Assembly (NCBI RefSeq): GCF_963169125.1
Contig: NC_084794.1
Span: 153,522,858 to 153,586,857 of the forward strand
DNA: 64,000 bases
DNA from: Humulus lupulus
Taxonomy: Eukaryota > Streptophyta > Magnoliopsida > Rosales > Cannabaceae
Direction: 5' to 3'
The position numbers and the translations under genes were made by a program. Below the pieces are notes generated by a model. That model searched no databases. It had not been told where the DNA came from and saw only the letters and a list, made by a program, of their open reading frames with translations. This document shows positions 45,277 through 58,335 of this stretch, piece after piece; within the stretch, counting starts at the first letter, position 1; each line of letters begins with the position of its first letter.

Positions 45277-46769
45277 TGATTAGTGCTCAAAAATATCATT
45301 TTATTAATCTTAAAGTGTAAAATTAATTAATTTTTAATTAATATTTTCATGGATTTATTGTCATATATTTTATATTTGAAAATATTAATTTTAATTTAAT
45401 TTGTGTTTAATTTTCAGGAAATAAAATATATTTTTGACACAAAGAAAAAGAAAGGAGAAAGAAAGAATTAAAATTGAAGAAATCATGAAGAAAATGGCAT
45501 TTTTGAAGATGGAATGGCCCAAAATTAAGCCCAAAACAGCCAAAGCCCAAGCAAAATTCTGCTCTCCCACGCTGCCACATGGCAGCTTGCCATTCGTCCA
45601 CCCGAGCCGAGCCAGCCGAGCCTCCAAGCTGAGCAGCCAGCCACCAGCCTCCCTGACACGTTCTGACGCCGCACCAGCCACACTGACATGTTCTGACGAG
45701 CCGCTGCCACTTCTGCCACTCCAGCACCCAAGCCAACCCGTTGCTGCCACCTGCCCCTGTCGTCAGCATCTGTCCCCACGTGCCCAACCAAGCCTGCCGA
45801 AGCTCCCCACGCGCCCGACAGCTCCTGCCACGTCTGACGCGCCAGCCAACCTCAGCCAACCAATGGCTGCCACGTGCCTCTTTGTCACCCACGACTCAGT
45901 AGCATATTTCCCACTTTGCTCCAATTTTGCAGCCATTTCCCCCACTATATTGTACACGATTTTTCACAATTTGGGTCCTATTTTCACTATAAATAGATGA
46001 CCAAATGTAGGGAAATGATATGAGATTGTGCAAGGGAATAGTAGAGAGTATTGGAGAGAAAAACACTTAGTTTTTCATATTTTTCTTTTACATTTTTGTG
46101 AGTGAAAACAATGCCTATTTTAGGCTAAATTTTCTTGTGGAAAGGCTAGAGTGGAGTTCATGTGTCACATTATATTTTTAATATATTGATTCTCTATTTT
46201 GTTCTTCATTTCTATATATTTGTTACAATTAAATTTATTTTCTTCTAATTTTTGTTCTAAATTTATTATTATCTTTTACATAAGTCTAGTCATGCTCTTC
46301 TTATGTAATTTAGGTTTTTAATTTAATTTAGAATATTTGTTATATTATATGCTTTTTACTGCATTCTGCCATTGGTATTTTGTCGCTCTAAAGTATATAA
46401 TATGATAGGTTTTAAAATTAGAAGTTAGTATAATTTAATTAAAGAACATGTTTTAAGGTGAGCTTTAATATATATATTTTCCAACTATAATTAATGGTGT
46501 AGAATTATAGTTGAGTATAATGAATCAATTTTATTAAAATATATATATGTTTGCATGAATGAAACTTATGCCTTCCATACTTTCTTTCTGATTCTAATCC
46601 CTCGATTTTATCCATTTAATGTTTATATTCTTTTTCAAATTCACATTTTTCCAAAGTTTATTATTTTTAATTTACTAATCTTTCTTTTAATTTTGTACTT
46701 TACCCCTCTGTGGATACGACATAGCCCGATTACTACTGCGACCGCTTAGGAATTTATTGGGCGATATCA
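45277..46769 (+). mobile_element. Solo LTR of a different gypsy family, 1493 bp, TSD ATGAG
   Basis: It begins TGATTAGTGCTC and ends GGGCGATATCA, giving TGAT/ATCA inverted ends. It is flanked by a perfect ATGAG duplication (45,272-45,276 and 46,770-46,774). A TATA box (CTATAAATAG, 45,987-45,996) shows plus orientation. The 3' end (CTGTGGATACGACATAGCCC) resembles the LTR ends of Athila/Tat-type elements (recognition, not proven). The U3 has a GC-rich patch (45,550-45,900) with stop-free frames on both strands. They span promoter DNA and I do not call them genes. It sits inside copia B gag and is younger than copia B. Confidence 0.9.
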
Positions 46770-46774
46770 ATGAG

Positions 46775-47104
46775 CAGCAACATCAGTAGTCTTATTTTCA
46801 CCTCATTTACTAGGTCCACCCATGACAGGTTCAATAATCTGAAGCTCGTTCATGAGCTGCGTCAGACCATAGTTGAGTTGATCACGAACGTGCAGACACG
46901 GTGCCATCCGAGAATTCACGGTGCCATAACTTACGTTCGGAGACGGTGCTATCCAAGCATTTACGGTGCTATCAAGAACATGCGGAGACGATGCTCGTTC
47001 TAGGGATTCCTCAATCATGGTGAACTCAGAGTTGTCACCAATCAACTTTATGTTGATATTCTGCTTCCAATTAAGGAAGTTTTTTTTCTATTGAGTTTCT
47101 CCAT
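46775..47104 (-). pseudogene. Copia B gag N-terminus with 45-bp repeats
   Basis: The start is at 47,104 (MEKLN). A single-base length change in an A-run soon after shifts the frame. The frame then reads DNSEFTMIEES, two full 45-bp repeat units and a partial third (coding variants of APSPNVSYGTVNSRM), then LTQLMNELQIIEPVMGGPSK. The usual capsid core between these blocks is absent, exactly as in copia A. Confidence 0.8.
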
Positions 47105-49544
47105 CGAAAGTTGAGAAAGGATGGGAGTAGACACAGACATAACTCAAAACTAAAAATTACCAATAAAATAGAAATCAATCACATTTGCTCAATAAAACTT
47201 CTATTCACACAAATTTCAAGAAATAGCACAACATATACCAAAAATATGTAAGATATGAGAAAAAATACCAAAAACAATCATATCTCTATTTCTTTAGGTT
47301 TTTAACTAATCTATGATATCCTTGTCCCGGTTGGCGAGAGTCAAAAATACCACTAGTTAAATAGAGTTGTAAACTCATTTAATAATGGACACCACTATTA
47401 ACAACCTACTATTCGATCAAAATAAGAAAACAAAATCTCTTATTTTATGAGCTAGACCCACGGTTTCAATAATCATAGATTTAGTCCTAGTAGTCACCGT
47501 AGGGGTGAGTCTAGTAGAATTTGACCTATAATTATCTATCTTTCGAAATCTAACCTTGTCAAAATAACTAATGAACACCTTCCGTAGGGGGACGAATCAA
47601 AGCGCATCGAGGCCCCATTAAGCTATTGACTATGTTAAACCAACGGTGGAGATCGAATAAAATTCTTAAAATAAGCTCATTATAAATTAAAATAGTATTT
47701 TTATTATTTATTTGTAGAAAATTAATGACTATGGTTTTCCCAAAAAAAAAATTAAACAGATTAAAATTTTTAAAACCAAACTCCTATAATTTCTTATTAA
47801 CTCTAAAGTGTCACATTGAAACAAATTCAATTAATTTAGAATTACTTTGTTGCTAATCAATATTTAGGTTTAACTAATATAATGAACCTATACAATTAAG
47901 TCTAACTCAGGTAAATGGGCCTTAACAATTGGGCTTGTATGAAGGAGGGCTAGGTCCAGTATGTTGTTCCCACTACAAAGGACCCTATCTTCCATACAAG
48001 GTCCAAAAGACAGGAATTTAAACCTTCGTTTTATTAATTGTTATTAATTGATTAGGCCCACCATAGTCATGCAAAAAAAATGGGCCTTCACAAGTGGAAT
48101 CACCCACAAGAGAGGAATTTAAACTTTACATTTTCTAATGGGCCCAAATAAAACCTATCATTTTATGAATATTTTATTTGGCAAAATACCATGTATCTAG
48201 CAAACATATGGGCCACTATATGCATCTAAGCCCAATTGCAAAAATACCACATATAGTGCAAACAGACATGTTATAATTGGATGGGCCTAATCATGTTACT
48301 ATATGAGCAATTCTATGAATTTATGTAAAAATACCACAATTTATTTCATTTGTAAAAATACCACAATTAATTATCTAGAATTTATCAAAAAATTCAAATT
48401 AATTAAATTTGTACAAAAAATAAGTCAATTTAAATAAAATTTATCAACAATTAACAATAGTTAATTTAAATTTCATTTATCAACAATCAACTTGGTTTTA
48501 GGTTAATTTGAAAAAAAATATTAATTTAATTTAAATAGGATTTATCAACAATTAACCCAAGTTAATTTAAATCTCATTTATTAAAAAAATTTATTAATTG
48601 GCAGAAAAAAAAATGATATTTTTCAAAATTTAACTAATTTTAAATTTTAAAATCAATATCTAAACTATTTTCTAAAAATATCTTGTGTTGTTACAACTAT
48701 TAGCTAATATTTTAACCATTTAAAAAAATAAAATATAAATAATTATAACAACCCTAAAATATTTCAAAATAGTTAAACAAATTCAAATATCCATAAAAAT
48801 ATCTAACTAACAATATTCAAATTTCAAACAATTTAAATATTAAAAATTATAGAATAAAAAGATATTTATATTTTCAAATAAAGATTTAATAAAAATATCA
48901 AGAATTTAAATGAAAATATCTTAAATATCTGATATCATAATTATAATATTTTAATATATTAAAAGATTTAAAATTAAGTTGTTAGTCTATTTTTAAATTT
49001 GAATTTGAATCTTTGTAGAAAATATCTAATTATTTAAATCTCAACTAACAAAAATATCTTATTTACAAAAAAACAATTTTAAATGATAAAACAAAAAAGA
49101 TATTTTTGGTTTTGATTATAAATAATAAATTTCAACAAACTTTATTTTTCTTTAAATTTAAAAAAAATAAAAAAAATTGGATGAACAGTACCATGGGGTA
49201 CTGTTCATCGCGTGCGCGGGTTGGGCATGGGCGCGAGGCTGTAGGGGGCGTGCACGCGGGTGGTGCGCGCGCGCATGGAAGCCAGTGCAAATTTTTCCAA
49301 AAAAATTTTTTGAGCAATTTTTCAAACCAAAACCATTTTCTAATTACTTTTTAACATGGTTTACACAAAATTAAGCATATATAAAAATTAATAGCATAGA
49401 AAACACAACAAAATAACCTAAAAATTGCTAAAATTCACATAAAATCAATATGCTTCATAAAAACATGAAAACCATCCAATTATTCAAACATATCAAATAA
49501 TCCAATTTTAAACATGTTAATGCATGAAAATAAAGATTACCAAA
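47105..49544 (-). other. Copia B 5' leader, non-coding
   Basis: AT-rich leader colinear with that of copia A. A GC-rich island (about 49,207-49,280) lies next to the perfect 9-bp-arm hairpin AACAGTACC-atgg-GGTACTGTT (49,184-49,205). No supportable coding frame is present. Confidence 0.7.
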
Positions 49545-49557
49545 GGCTCTGAGGCCA
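49545..49557 (-). other. Primer binding site of copia B
   Basis: The minus strand reads TGGCCTCAGAGCC two bases after the LTR end. It resembles the initiator-Met tRNA type site common in plant retrotransposons, with two internal differences. Confidence 0.7.
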
Positions 49558-49559
49558 GT

Positions 49560-51414
49560 TGTTTGATTAGCTTATACAGGATCTTTATTTATTTTCATGT
49601 ATATCTAATATTAAACAAATTAATACAAGATAGCCTAAAACATGTTTCTAAAATTGAATTCAAAGAGAAACAAAGAATAGAATACTTACAGTATACGCAG
49701 CGGAATTAAAGAGTCCTTCCTTCAGTTTCTCTAACTCTTGTATCCTCTCTGTCGCAGAGTATTATCAAGAAACTGAACCGATCTTCTATTTTCTTCACAA
49801 TCTTCCAATGTATCCTTAGAACCACCACTAGTGTGGGAAATTCTCAACACATGAGATAGATATAGAGAGAAGAAGAGAAAATAACAAAGAGGTTTAGAAA
49901 AGGACTTGTGTTTAGAGAGAATCTAAAACTATCAGAAAATCTGACTTGTGACTTATCAAACTTATGTTTTGACTTCTCTCTAAGCACTCCTTTTATAGAC
50001 TCAATTAGGCCATTTAATTTAATTAAAAAATCAATAAAATAATAGCCATTTTGAAGCCCTAGGTCGAAATTATCATGGGCTATAGGCCCGTGAAATTTCC
50101 CATTTGATTATAAGCCCATTGGACTTAAAATCAAGGCCTGTATTATTTTCTATTAATTTAATTAATTAAATAATTATTTAAATCCTTTATCAAATTAATT
50201 ATTTATAATTTGAACCTTGATTTAAACTTATTTATTAATTTAGATACTAATTTATCTTCATTAATAAATCTGCCATAATTTCTCTTTTCTTCTCAAAATT
50301 ACACAACTCTGTGAAACTATCCAAAATTGACCTGGTCAACTTTGATAATTCTAATTGATGATTAAATCAATTAATTGAGACTATCTAGATGATTTTATCC
50401 AAGGTACAATGGGGACCATGGGCCTATGAAATCAAGCTCCAATAAGTTATCATAAATCTAACAAATAAATTTACTAATTTATTAATTCCTCGTGACTCCA
50501 CTATAGACTTGGAATTGCACTCTTGAATTCATAGAACGCTTTATAACAAATATAGATACGCTATTAATTATCCATTGTTACAACCATAATTGTCACTCAA
50601 TCTTCTATAGACGGTCTACAATGAGATAGGACTAAAATACCGTTTTACCCCTCATTGTATTTTATCCTTAAAACACTTAGTTCCTTGTAAATGATATTTC
50701 AGTAAACTAATTTAATTACTGAAATGAGATCTCTATCATTTAACACCTTGAACCAAACTAAAAGGAAACCATCGTTTCACTCCTTCATCAGAAGCTATAG
50801 ATGTTCATATCTATGATTAACACTCCCACTCAATTACACTACCGAGTTCCCAAGATGTAAGTGTGGGCTAGTCCGTAGGGTAAGCTAGTAATGAACAAGT
50901 CAAAGAACTCAAATAATACCATCAGTTAGAATACTAACCACTCAGAATTGAGATTGAATTGACCTATGGTCAACTATATGATATAACTAGAATAGATAAT
51001 AACAGTATGTTTACTTATCTTATCAACTGTCAATAAAGGTCATGTCCAATGTAACAAATACATCCGATCTTATCTACTTTGCTAATGTTCTGGAAAGAAC
51101 ATAACACTGTAATGTGTAAGTAGATCATATCATAGATTGACAAGTCAGTGTAAATCCTGTGCACTGACTAATCTCAAGACTAACTTATTTTGAACATATA
51201 ATCATATTTATGTTCCACTGTGATTACGTCACTAAAAATAAGATTAGCTATATGCTCGGGATTTAATAGAAGTTTATATTAAACAAATAATCATGAAAAT
51301 AAAACATGTGAGCAAAGTGATTAACCAAGTCAAAAAATGATTTCTATTCTTTTATTGATAATAAAATGAGATTACAAAGAATTTGGGTTTTAATTAGGGC
51401 ATAAAACCCCAACA
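49560..51414 (-). repeat. 5' LTR of copia B, 1855 bp
   Basis: On the minus strand it begins TGTTGGGGTTTTATGCCC at 51,414 and ends AATCAAACA at 49,560. The text is nearly identical to the 3' LTR at 37,666-39,523. The outer edge meets the CTTCC duplication. Confidence 0.92.
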
Positions 51415-51419
51415 CTTCC

Positions 51420-53445
51420 CTTCTACATAAGAACACAACCCATGCCTTGCCTTGAGGTGTCACATTAAACCACAAACTTGTCATGATCTGTAGGAAGATT
51501 CAAAATTGGAGCAGTGATCAAACTCTTCTTATGCTTCTGGAAGCTGTCTTCACACTTGTCTAACCATATGAACTTCTAATTCTTGCATGTTAACTCTGTC
51601 AGTGATGACGCAATCTTGGAAATCCCCTCCAGAAAGTGTCTGTAATGCCATGCCAATCCCAAGAAACTTCTGATCTCTGATGCGTTCTTTGGTCTTGGCC
51701 AATCTCTGACCGCCTCAATCTTCGTTGGATCTGCCATAATTCCATCATTACTGACTATGTGACCTAGGAAAGTACATGTGGCAACCAAAATTCACATTTC
51801 TTGAATTTTTCATACAGCCTATGCTCTCTCATCCTCTGTAGTACCAATCTGAGGTGCTTCTCGTGTTCTGTCTCTGACTGAGAGTATATTAGTATATCAT
51901 CGATAAAGACGATCACAAACTGATCATGGAATCTTTGAACACTTTGTTCATCAGATCCATAAATGCTACTGGGGCATTAGTCAGTCCATATGACATCACC
52001 AAAAACTCATAATGCTCGTACCTGGTGTGAAAAGCTATCTTCGGTATAGCCTCCTCCCTGATCCTCAGCTAGTGATAACCAGATCAAAGATCTATCTTTG
52101 AGAATATCGTCCTACCCTGCAACTAATCAAACAGATCATCAATCATTGGCAAAGGATACCTGTTCTTGATAATCAACTTGTTCAGTTCTCTATAATCGAT
52201 ACACATCCTCCGAGAACCATCTTTCTTCTTCAAAAAGAGAACTGGTGCGCCCCATGGTGAGAAACTGGGCTTGATAAAACCTAAGTCTAATAACTCATGT
52301 AGTTGAACCTTTAGTTCCTCCAACTCAGCTGGAGCCATCCTGTAACGTTCCCTAGACACTGGCTCTGTCACTGGCGCAAATTCAATCACGAACTCAATCT
52401 CCCTGTGTGGAGGTAACCCTGGTATATCCTCTAGAAACACGTCCAAAAACTCACAGACTAATCGGGTCTGTCCTGGTCCCACTGGCATGACATGAGTGGT
52501 ATCCACTAGGCTAGCTAAGAACCCTATGCATCCCCCCTGCAATAGGTCTCTAGCTCTAAGTACAGATATCATAGGTATACGGGGTCCATGCACAGTGCCA
52601 ACGAAAACAAAGGGGTCCTCACCCTCGGGCTCAAAGGTTACCATCTTCTTCTTGCAATCTATCATTGCCCCATACTTCTCTAGCCAATCCATACCCAGAA
52701 TTATATCGAAATCAGTCATCACCACCTCCACCAAGTCAACTGATAATTCCATGGCATCCACTGTTACTGGTAGTGATCTAACCCATCTCCTAGAAACCAC
52801 TAGGTCCCCAGTAGATAGCATAGTACCGAACCCCACACGATAAAAGTCACATGGTCTACACAATCCATCTAAAATCCTACTAGAAAAAAAAGAGTGTGTA
52901 GCACCCAAATCAATCAAAACAATATAGAAGGTTCCAGCACTAGAAAGCTGACCTGTAACAACCAAGGGACTAACCTCGACCTCTGCCTGGGTCAAGGTGA
53001 ACACTCGAGTTGGCATCAGGCTATTCTCCTTCTTGGGTTCTTCCTTTCTGGCTATCGAGCATTCCTTCTTCAGATGCCCCACACTACCACAAACAAAACA
53101 GGCCTTCGCTGGACCTTCCCCAATATGGCACCTCCTGCACCAGGTACACTCTGGGAATGCTCTCCAGGTCTCACCACCACCCTGGCGGCCCATTTGTATG
53201 CTTCGTGGCCTCCTATCTGGCCCTGGAGCTGAAACTGTATCCAGAGTCTTCCTCTTTTGGTCACTAGGGCCTCTGCCCCTACCAAAACTTGTAAATGGAA
53301 GTCCTAGCCTCCTAGAATCTCTTCTGGCCGCATTCTCACACCAGATCTTGCTCTCTGCGCTCTCGACTGTAAGCGCCTTCTCCACAGCCTGTGTATAGGT
53401 GGTCAATCCTGGCATAGTAGTAATATGTACATCACGGGCTATCAT
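51420..53445 (-). pseudogene. Gypsy C gag end, protease and reverse transcriptase
   Basis: A 440-codon frame (52,123-53,445) encodes a zinc knuckle, [14 protein letters not shown] (about 53,062-53,103), and a retropepsin with [14 protein letters not shown] (about 52,870-52,911; the second active-site residue is not the usual one). The RT N-terminus follows with [14 protein letters not shown] and [11 protein letters not shown] stop at about 52,123 breaks the frame. RT continues to the catalytic FIDDIL region (about 51,890-51,910) and then to [10 protein letters not shown] and SFLGLAWHYRHF (51,576-51,788). RNase H continues after copia B at 37,660. The gag-pol layout and sequence style fit the chromovirus group of Ty3/gypsy (Tekay/Del-like), but the chromodomain end is not preserved. 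Confidence 0.9.
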
Positions 53446-54141
53446 AGGTTGTAGCCCCTAAAGAAACCTCTCTCTTCTGGTCCCGTCAGTGGGCACTAGA
53501 TCCCCGGCAAACTTTGCCAAGCTATCAAACTTCAGGGCGTAATCAGTTACTGTCATGTTACCTTGAAGTAACTTGCTGAACTCTTCAGCCTTCACAAATT
53601 TAACTACGCCATTGTAGTAATTCTCATTGAACAAAGTTTTGAACTCTTCCCATTCCATGGTGTTTACTGCTCTGGTCTGGAATACCACCTCCCACCATAT
53701 TCGGGCATCCTCTCGAAACATGTAAGTGGTGTTGGCCACTCTCTCATTACCACCTACCCTCATAAAGTCCAGGATAGTGGTTATCATGGTCATCCATTGC
53801 TCAGCCTTCAGTGGATCTGAGTTGCCTTCAAAAACTGGAGGGTATTGTTTCATGAACCTCTCATACAGGGGTTCACATCTATCTCCCTCTACCTAGGGCT
53901 GCACTACCACTGGTACCTTTGGCTATATCACTGCCGGTACTGCGGGCTAGGGGTTCCCTACTGGAACCTTTTGTTGTCTCAAGAGGTGAATCTCTTCTTC
54001 CTGGCTCTCTAATCTAGTTTGCATACCAGCAAGCACCTGTTGCCAGTTTTTTGGAGCTGGCGGTGGGGCCTGGCCCTGGTCATTCCCTTGCCTGGCCTAT
54101 AACTCTTGACTAGCCAACCTCTCTAACCTTCGAGGATTCAT
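53446..54141 (-). pseudogene. Gypsy C gag N-terminal and core
   Basis: The start is at 54,141 (MNPRRLERLASQEL), followed by a stop and a Pro/Gln-rich segment with further stops. A clean 131-codon core follows (53,458-53,853) with FEGNSDPLKAEQWM, REDARIWWEV and KTLFNENYYN, typical of the retrotransposon gag family. A TAG separates it from the zinc-knuckle frame that follows directly. Gag would form the capsid. The matching core start in element D (57,146-57,360) shows the two elements are close relatives. Confidence 0.88.
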
Positions 54142-54629
54142 ACTAATATTCAACCAAATCTGCAATGATAAAATCAGGTGTTAGGTAAGCAATAACTATA
54201 CCTCTTGCCGTTGGACGGTCCAAGATCAAACAGATAAACAAACAGATGCAATGCTAATAAGCATGCCAACACATAATATACTCATCATAGTGCTAATATG
54301 CACTTCCTATTATTCATCAACAAATAACAATGCTAATAAGCATTTCTAGCATTCATAAGGAATTAACGATGCACATAAACATATCCAGGCATCTACACAA
54401 GTATAACAATGCTAAAAAGCATGTTCTTTATCACTCATGCAATAGTCAAGGGCCAAACCCTATCGGATTATCTCATGTTTCCTAGACAGGCACACAGATA
54501 AGGCATTTATATCACATTTAAGCAGTTAAACACATAACCACATAAATAGTTACCGAACCCTGAGTCGAGCTTCTCTTTAGTGGCGAGTGTACATGCTGGG
54601 TCAGTCTTTAGGAACCCTTAAACCTTGGC

Positions 54630-54642
54630 AGCACTGATACCA
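54630..54642 (-). other. Primer binding site of gypsy C
   Basis: The minus strand reads TGGTATCAGTGCT three bases after the LTR end. It is an initiator-Met tRNA type site with one difference, and it proves that the LTR at 54,646-57,145 is the 5' LTR of this minus-strand element. Confidence 0.8.
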
Positions 54643-54645
54643 AGT

Positions 54646-57145
54646 TGTAACGTCCCAAGGACCGTTACACTGTGTATTTTAAATTGTGTTAGACTTGCTA
54701 ATCAAGTCATTTGGATATAAACGTGTAACTAAGATTAACGTCAAGGGTTAGGGTTAAAAATTTTGGTCAAAGGAACTGTTGACTTTTATTTAAAAAGTTT
54801 CATACATACATGGGTTCCCCAAAATATTACAAACAAGTGTTTAAGAGGGTGTATATACATAAAACGTTACAATCGGTCGACCTAAGCAGCAAAAGTAGGG
54901 CTACAACCCTAGTTCCTCTGAGATAATCCTCGGTCGTGGTGGGCGAGCAGTCGCATATGTACACGCCGCCACCGAAGCTCTCCAACTCATGGCTGGTCAA
55001 GCTTTCCTTTTCCCTTACTGCACCACATAGCACCCATGAGCCAAGGCTAAGCAAGAAAACGTAAACATGTACATAAACAGAAAATACATATTCCCATATA
55101 CTTATCTAGCATGTCCAGCAGTAATAACATACTCATACAGGCATACAATTACAAATAAATGGTCATTGGACCTCTCTAGGGTCGCTGCCCTAAGTAGTTG
55201 ACCATAGAGTCAACCCTGAGGCCCTATGCCCTAGCTATGTGACCATAAAGTCACCTGGGGCCCTCGCCCTTTGCTCTGGGTAACTAGCCATAGAGCTAGC
55301 CAAACACTTTTGTTTTCCATCGACCATTGGGTCGGCCAACATAATAGTATGTTGCTGATTTGGGCCTAAGCCTTTCGACCAGAGCGTAGCGCGCTATTTT
55401 TGTCCTTGACTAATAAGTCAAGCCCGAACCAGGTATTCAGATACAGATACAGATAGGAATACTTCAACAATACAAGCATGCATACATATTAATCATAATA
55501 TGTCATCAATAAATCGCAAACATAGTAATAACCATGCTCCTTAATGAGGCCTAGCCCTAGCTACGCAAACCATGCGATCAATCATGTAACACTTAATCAG
55601 GTATAGACTATTCAAGTATGTTTAATAAACAAATGAAATGATAACTTAAACACAATCATTTTCAGGGGCCCAAGCCCTATTCAAAATTATTATTGACATT
55701 CAAGCCAAGCCCTAATCACATATATCACGTATTGGGTGCAGTTTTCTTACCTCAAGTCCGAGTATAGCGTAAAACAAGAACGACCCTCAAGCACGATCCT
55801 AATTCTGAGTCCCCTAGCGATAACCTAGTCACAACCATAATATAGGATTCCATCAATAACGAGCAAATAAAGGCTTCCAGACTGAGTCCTAGCCTCCGGG
55901 ACCTCGAATTCTACTAAACCGGGTAGTAGAATCGATCCCGAGTCCTTAGGGTTGAGTTCCCACACTCAAAAACCCTCTCGGGGCTCAAAACCCCTTAAGC
56001 GTCGCGGCCTCAGGAACCTGCGCCGCGGCCCGCCCAAGTCAGAGACCTCAGCCTCCTTTCTCACTGGACATGGGTCACAGCATAGCCTAATAGACGCTGC
56101 AGCACACCTTCGTGTCAGACACCCTCCTTGGCCCCTAGATTCAAGAGGGCCACGACACCCCAAGAACAGGGCCGCGACCCGCCCCCATGAACCCAGAATT
56201 TCTCTGGTTTTTCTTCAGAAAACTCAATCAAAACCATCCCAATCAATTCTAAAACCATAATTTAATCCCCATAATAGATGCAACATATCCCCAGCAACTA
56301 AACCCAACTTAAAATCTGATTAAAAACCCATCAAACTCATAAACCCAATTGAGCTACAAGCTCAAGAAAAACTTGTCAGAACATTAACTTATTCAAGGAT
56401 TAAAGCTCTACCTCTACTGTAAGTGATGCTCTCCTAGCCGCAACCAGTCCCGAATCCTAACCTGAGCCTTCAATTCCCAAGTCTTTAGCCAAGAATCTCC
56501 TTAATTCCTCAAGAACTTCACTCACAATTGAGAGAGAGTGAGAGAGAGAGAGAGATTCGATTGGGTGAGCTGCTTCAAGTTTTTTTTTTTTTTTTGTGTT
56601 TTCTTAAGGCTTAAGTTTACTTAAGCTAATCCCGAGGCTCGGGGTACCAAAAACGTCCCCGAGGGAAAAATGGTCAAAATCCCTCGCATTCCCTCCTAAT
56701 CTCACTAATTCCAAATATATCCTCGAGTATTCATTCCCATTACCCGATAACCCGATACTATACTAAATACCTAAAATACCCCTTGACTCGCCCCGAGTCG
56801 GGTATTGGGTCCCATTGTGACTTTCTCGCTTACTTGCTCCCTAAGATTGTCTCATGCCGAGTAACCCAAATAAACTCACATAATAATGTGGTCTCTCATA
56901 TATATGGACATATATACAATTATGACCATAACGGGCCAAATTTCAAATAATGCCCTTCTAATAAGAAACGGGCCCACATGCATATTTAATATTCCTAAAC
57001 ATGCATAACTAATTATACTATCATATAACTCACATAATCAAATAATCATATGCAAATATATCATATAAACATATAGTTCCATATATTTTCATCCTAGCCC
57101 CCTAATCAAGGCCCTAAGCCTTATTAGGTAATTTGGGAAGTTACA
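54646..57145 (-). repeat. 5' LTR of gypsy C, 2500 bp
   Basis: On the minus strand it begins TGTAACTTCCCAAATTACC at 57,145 and ends GACGTTACA at 54,646. It is the reference copy for orienting the related solo LTRs. It contains GCCGCGGC-type motifs (55,985-56,190), a GA microsatellite (about 56,528-56,556) next to a T run, and short repeated 'accatagagt/gccct' units (55,160-55,400). Its right edge lies in the gag of gypsy D, so C inserted into D; the following ACTAC is half of a possible TSD. Confidence 0.88.
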
Positions 57146-57515
57146 ACTACCCTCATAAAGTCAAGTATAGAGGCAGTCATACTCATCCACTGCTCAGCTC
57201 GCAATGGGTAGGGCCCTCCCTCAAAGGTAGGAGGGTTTTGCTTTCTAAACCTTTCATATAACGACTCCCATCTATTCTCATTCTCTGGCTGTGGTAAAAT
57301 TGTTGCCACTGCAGATGGCACAACCGGCGCAGTGGTCCCTGGCAGAAGTTGTTGTCTCAAAAGTCTAATCTTATCCTCATGTCTCTAAAGTCTTACCTGC
57401 ATATCAACAAGCACTTTCTTCCAGTCCTAGGGAAGATGGAGGGTTTTGACCCTGGTTATCATCTATAGCCTCAATTTTCGTGCCAGCTAGTCAATTTGAT
57501 CGCCTTGGCATAATT
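57146..57515 (-). pseudogene. Gypsy D gag fragment
   Basis: A 78-codon frame (57,124-57,360) contains SLYERFRKQNPPTFEGGPYP and RAEQWMSMTASILDFMRVV. This matches the gag core of element C, where the colinear segment reads DPLKAEQWMTM. It ends at the LTR of element C, whose first bases supply the last few codons of the open frame (not gag). A probable start lies near 57,512 (MPRRSN, then a stop). Only this part of gypsy D remains on this side; the rest was separated by the insertion of C and is not recognised elsewhere. Confidence 0.8.
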
Positions 57516-57894
57516 ACCCAAGTATATCTTCAATCAATGACTTGGCTTATTAGGCAATGATAATAGTATCCAGGAACCACCTTATGGTCCAAAACCAAAC
57601 AATCACATTTAATAGTAGTGCTAAGAAGCACATTCTTTATATTCACAAGAAACGATTGTGTTGATAAGCACATCTTTTACATTCACATAGCAGTCAAGGG
57701 CCAAGACCTATCAGTATATTCCATGCTTCCTGTTCTAGCATGTAGATAAGGCATACACATCACAATTAAGTAGTTAAACACACATACATAGCACATTATT
57801 CACCAAACTGTGAGTCAAGCTTGTCTTTAGCGGTGAGCGTACAGACTCAGCCTATCTTCAGGAACCATTAGCCTTGGCAGCTCTGATACTAAGT
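57516..57894 (-). other. Gypsy D leader with primer binding site
   Basis: Non-coding leader between gag and LTR. A decayed primer binding site (TAGTATCAGAGC, 57,880-57,891, minus strand) lies three bases from the LTR end, as in element C. The flanking text (gccttggcagc) is shared with C. Confidence 0.65.
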
Positions 57895-58335
57895 TGTAAT
57901 TCCCTACTAATCCTAGACCGTTACCCCTTGTGTTAAAAATAGTGTTTAACTCGTTAAGCGAGTCATTTGGACTTAAAAGTGTAATTAAGGTTAAAAAAAA
58001 GTTTCGGTATTAAAAATTTTGGTCAATGAAGTTAAACTTTTCATTAAAAAGGTTTGATTAAATACAAGGGATCCCAAAGGTTTTAAATTAAAAATACAGT
58101 TACAGCAAAATTACAGAACTAGCCGATCTAAGCGACAAAATCAAGTCAATAACCCTTGTTCCTCAAAATATCTTGACCGTGGCGGCCGAGCAAGCTGAGT
58201 ATGTACACGTCGCCCCTCCAGCTCTCCAACTCATGTCTAGTCCAGCTTCCCTTTACCCTTACATGCACCATAAAGCACCCGTGAACCGAGGCCCATCAAG
58301 AAAACTATCACGATATTTAAAAGTCATAATAAGCA
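57895..58335 (-). repeat. 5' LTR of gypsy D, truncated
   Basis: On the plus strand it begins TGTAATTCCC, and it matches the inner end of the C-type LTRs (for example gaccgtggcggccgagca, gtgaaccgaggcc). The similarity stops near 58,335, where coding sequence of another element starts. About 2 kb of LTR is missing. Confidence 0.75.

Larger units (their letters stand above)
37666..51414 (-). mobile_element. Copia element B, full length, holding two solo LTRs
   Basis: This is a complete Ty1/copia element with both LTRs and a perfect CTTCC target duplication (37,661-37,665 and 51,415-51,419) inside gypsy C. The span is 13,749 bp. Removing the two solo LTRs with their duplications leaves about 9.95 kb. 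In about 160 bp compared at the element end, the LTRs differ at only a handful of positions, so the insertion is fairly young. Primer binding site, leader, gag, protease, integrase, RT, RNase H and polypurine tract all occur in copia order. It is the same family as copia A, on the opposite strand. Confidence 0.95.

Noticed and set aside
45434..46000. 188-codon plus-strand frame, with overlapping long minus-strand frames
   Set aside because: It lies in the GC-rich U3 of a solo LTR and runs across the LTR TATA box; Ala/Pro/Ser-rich with no recognisable domain.
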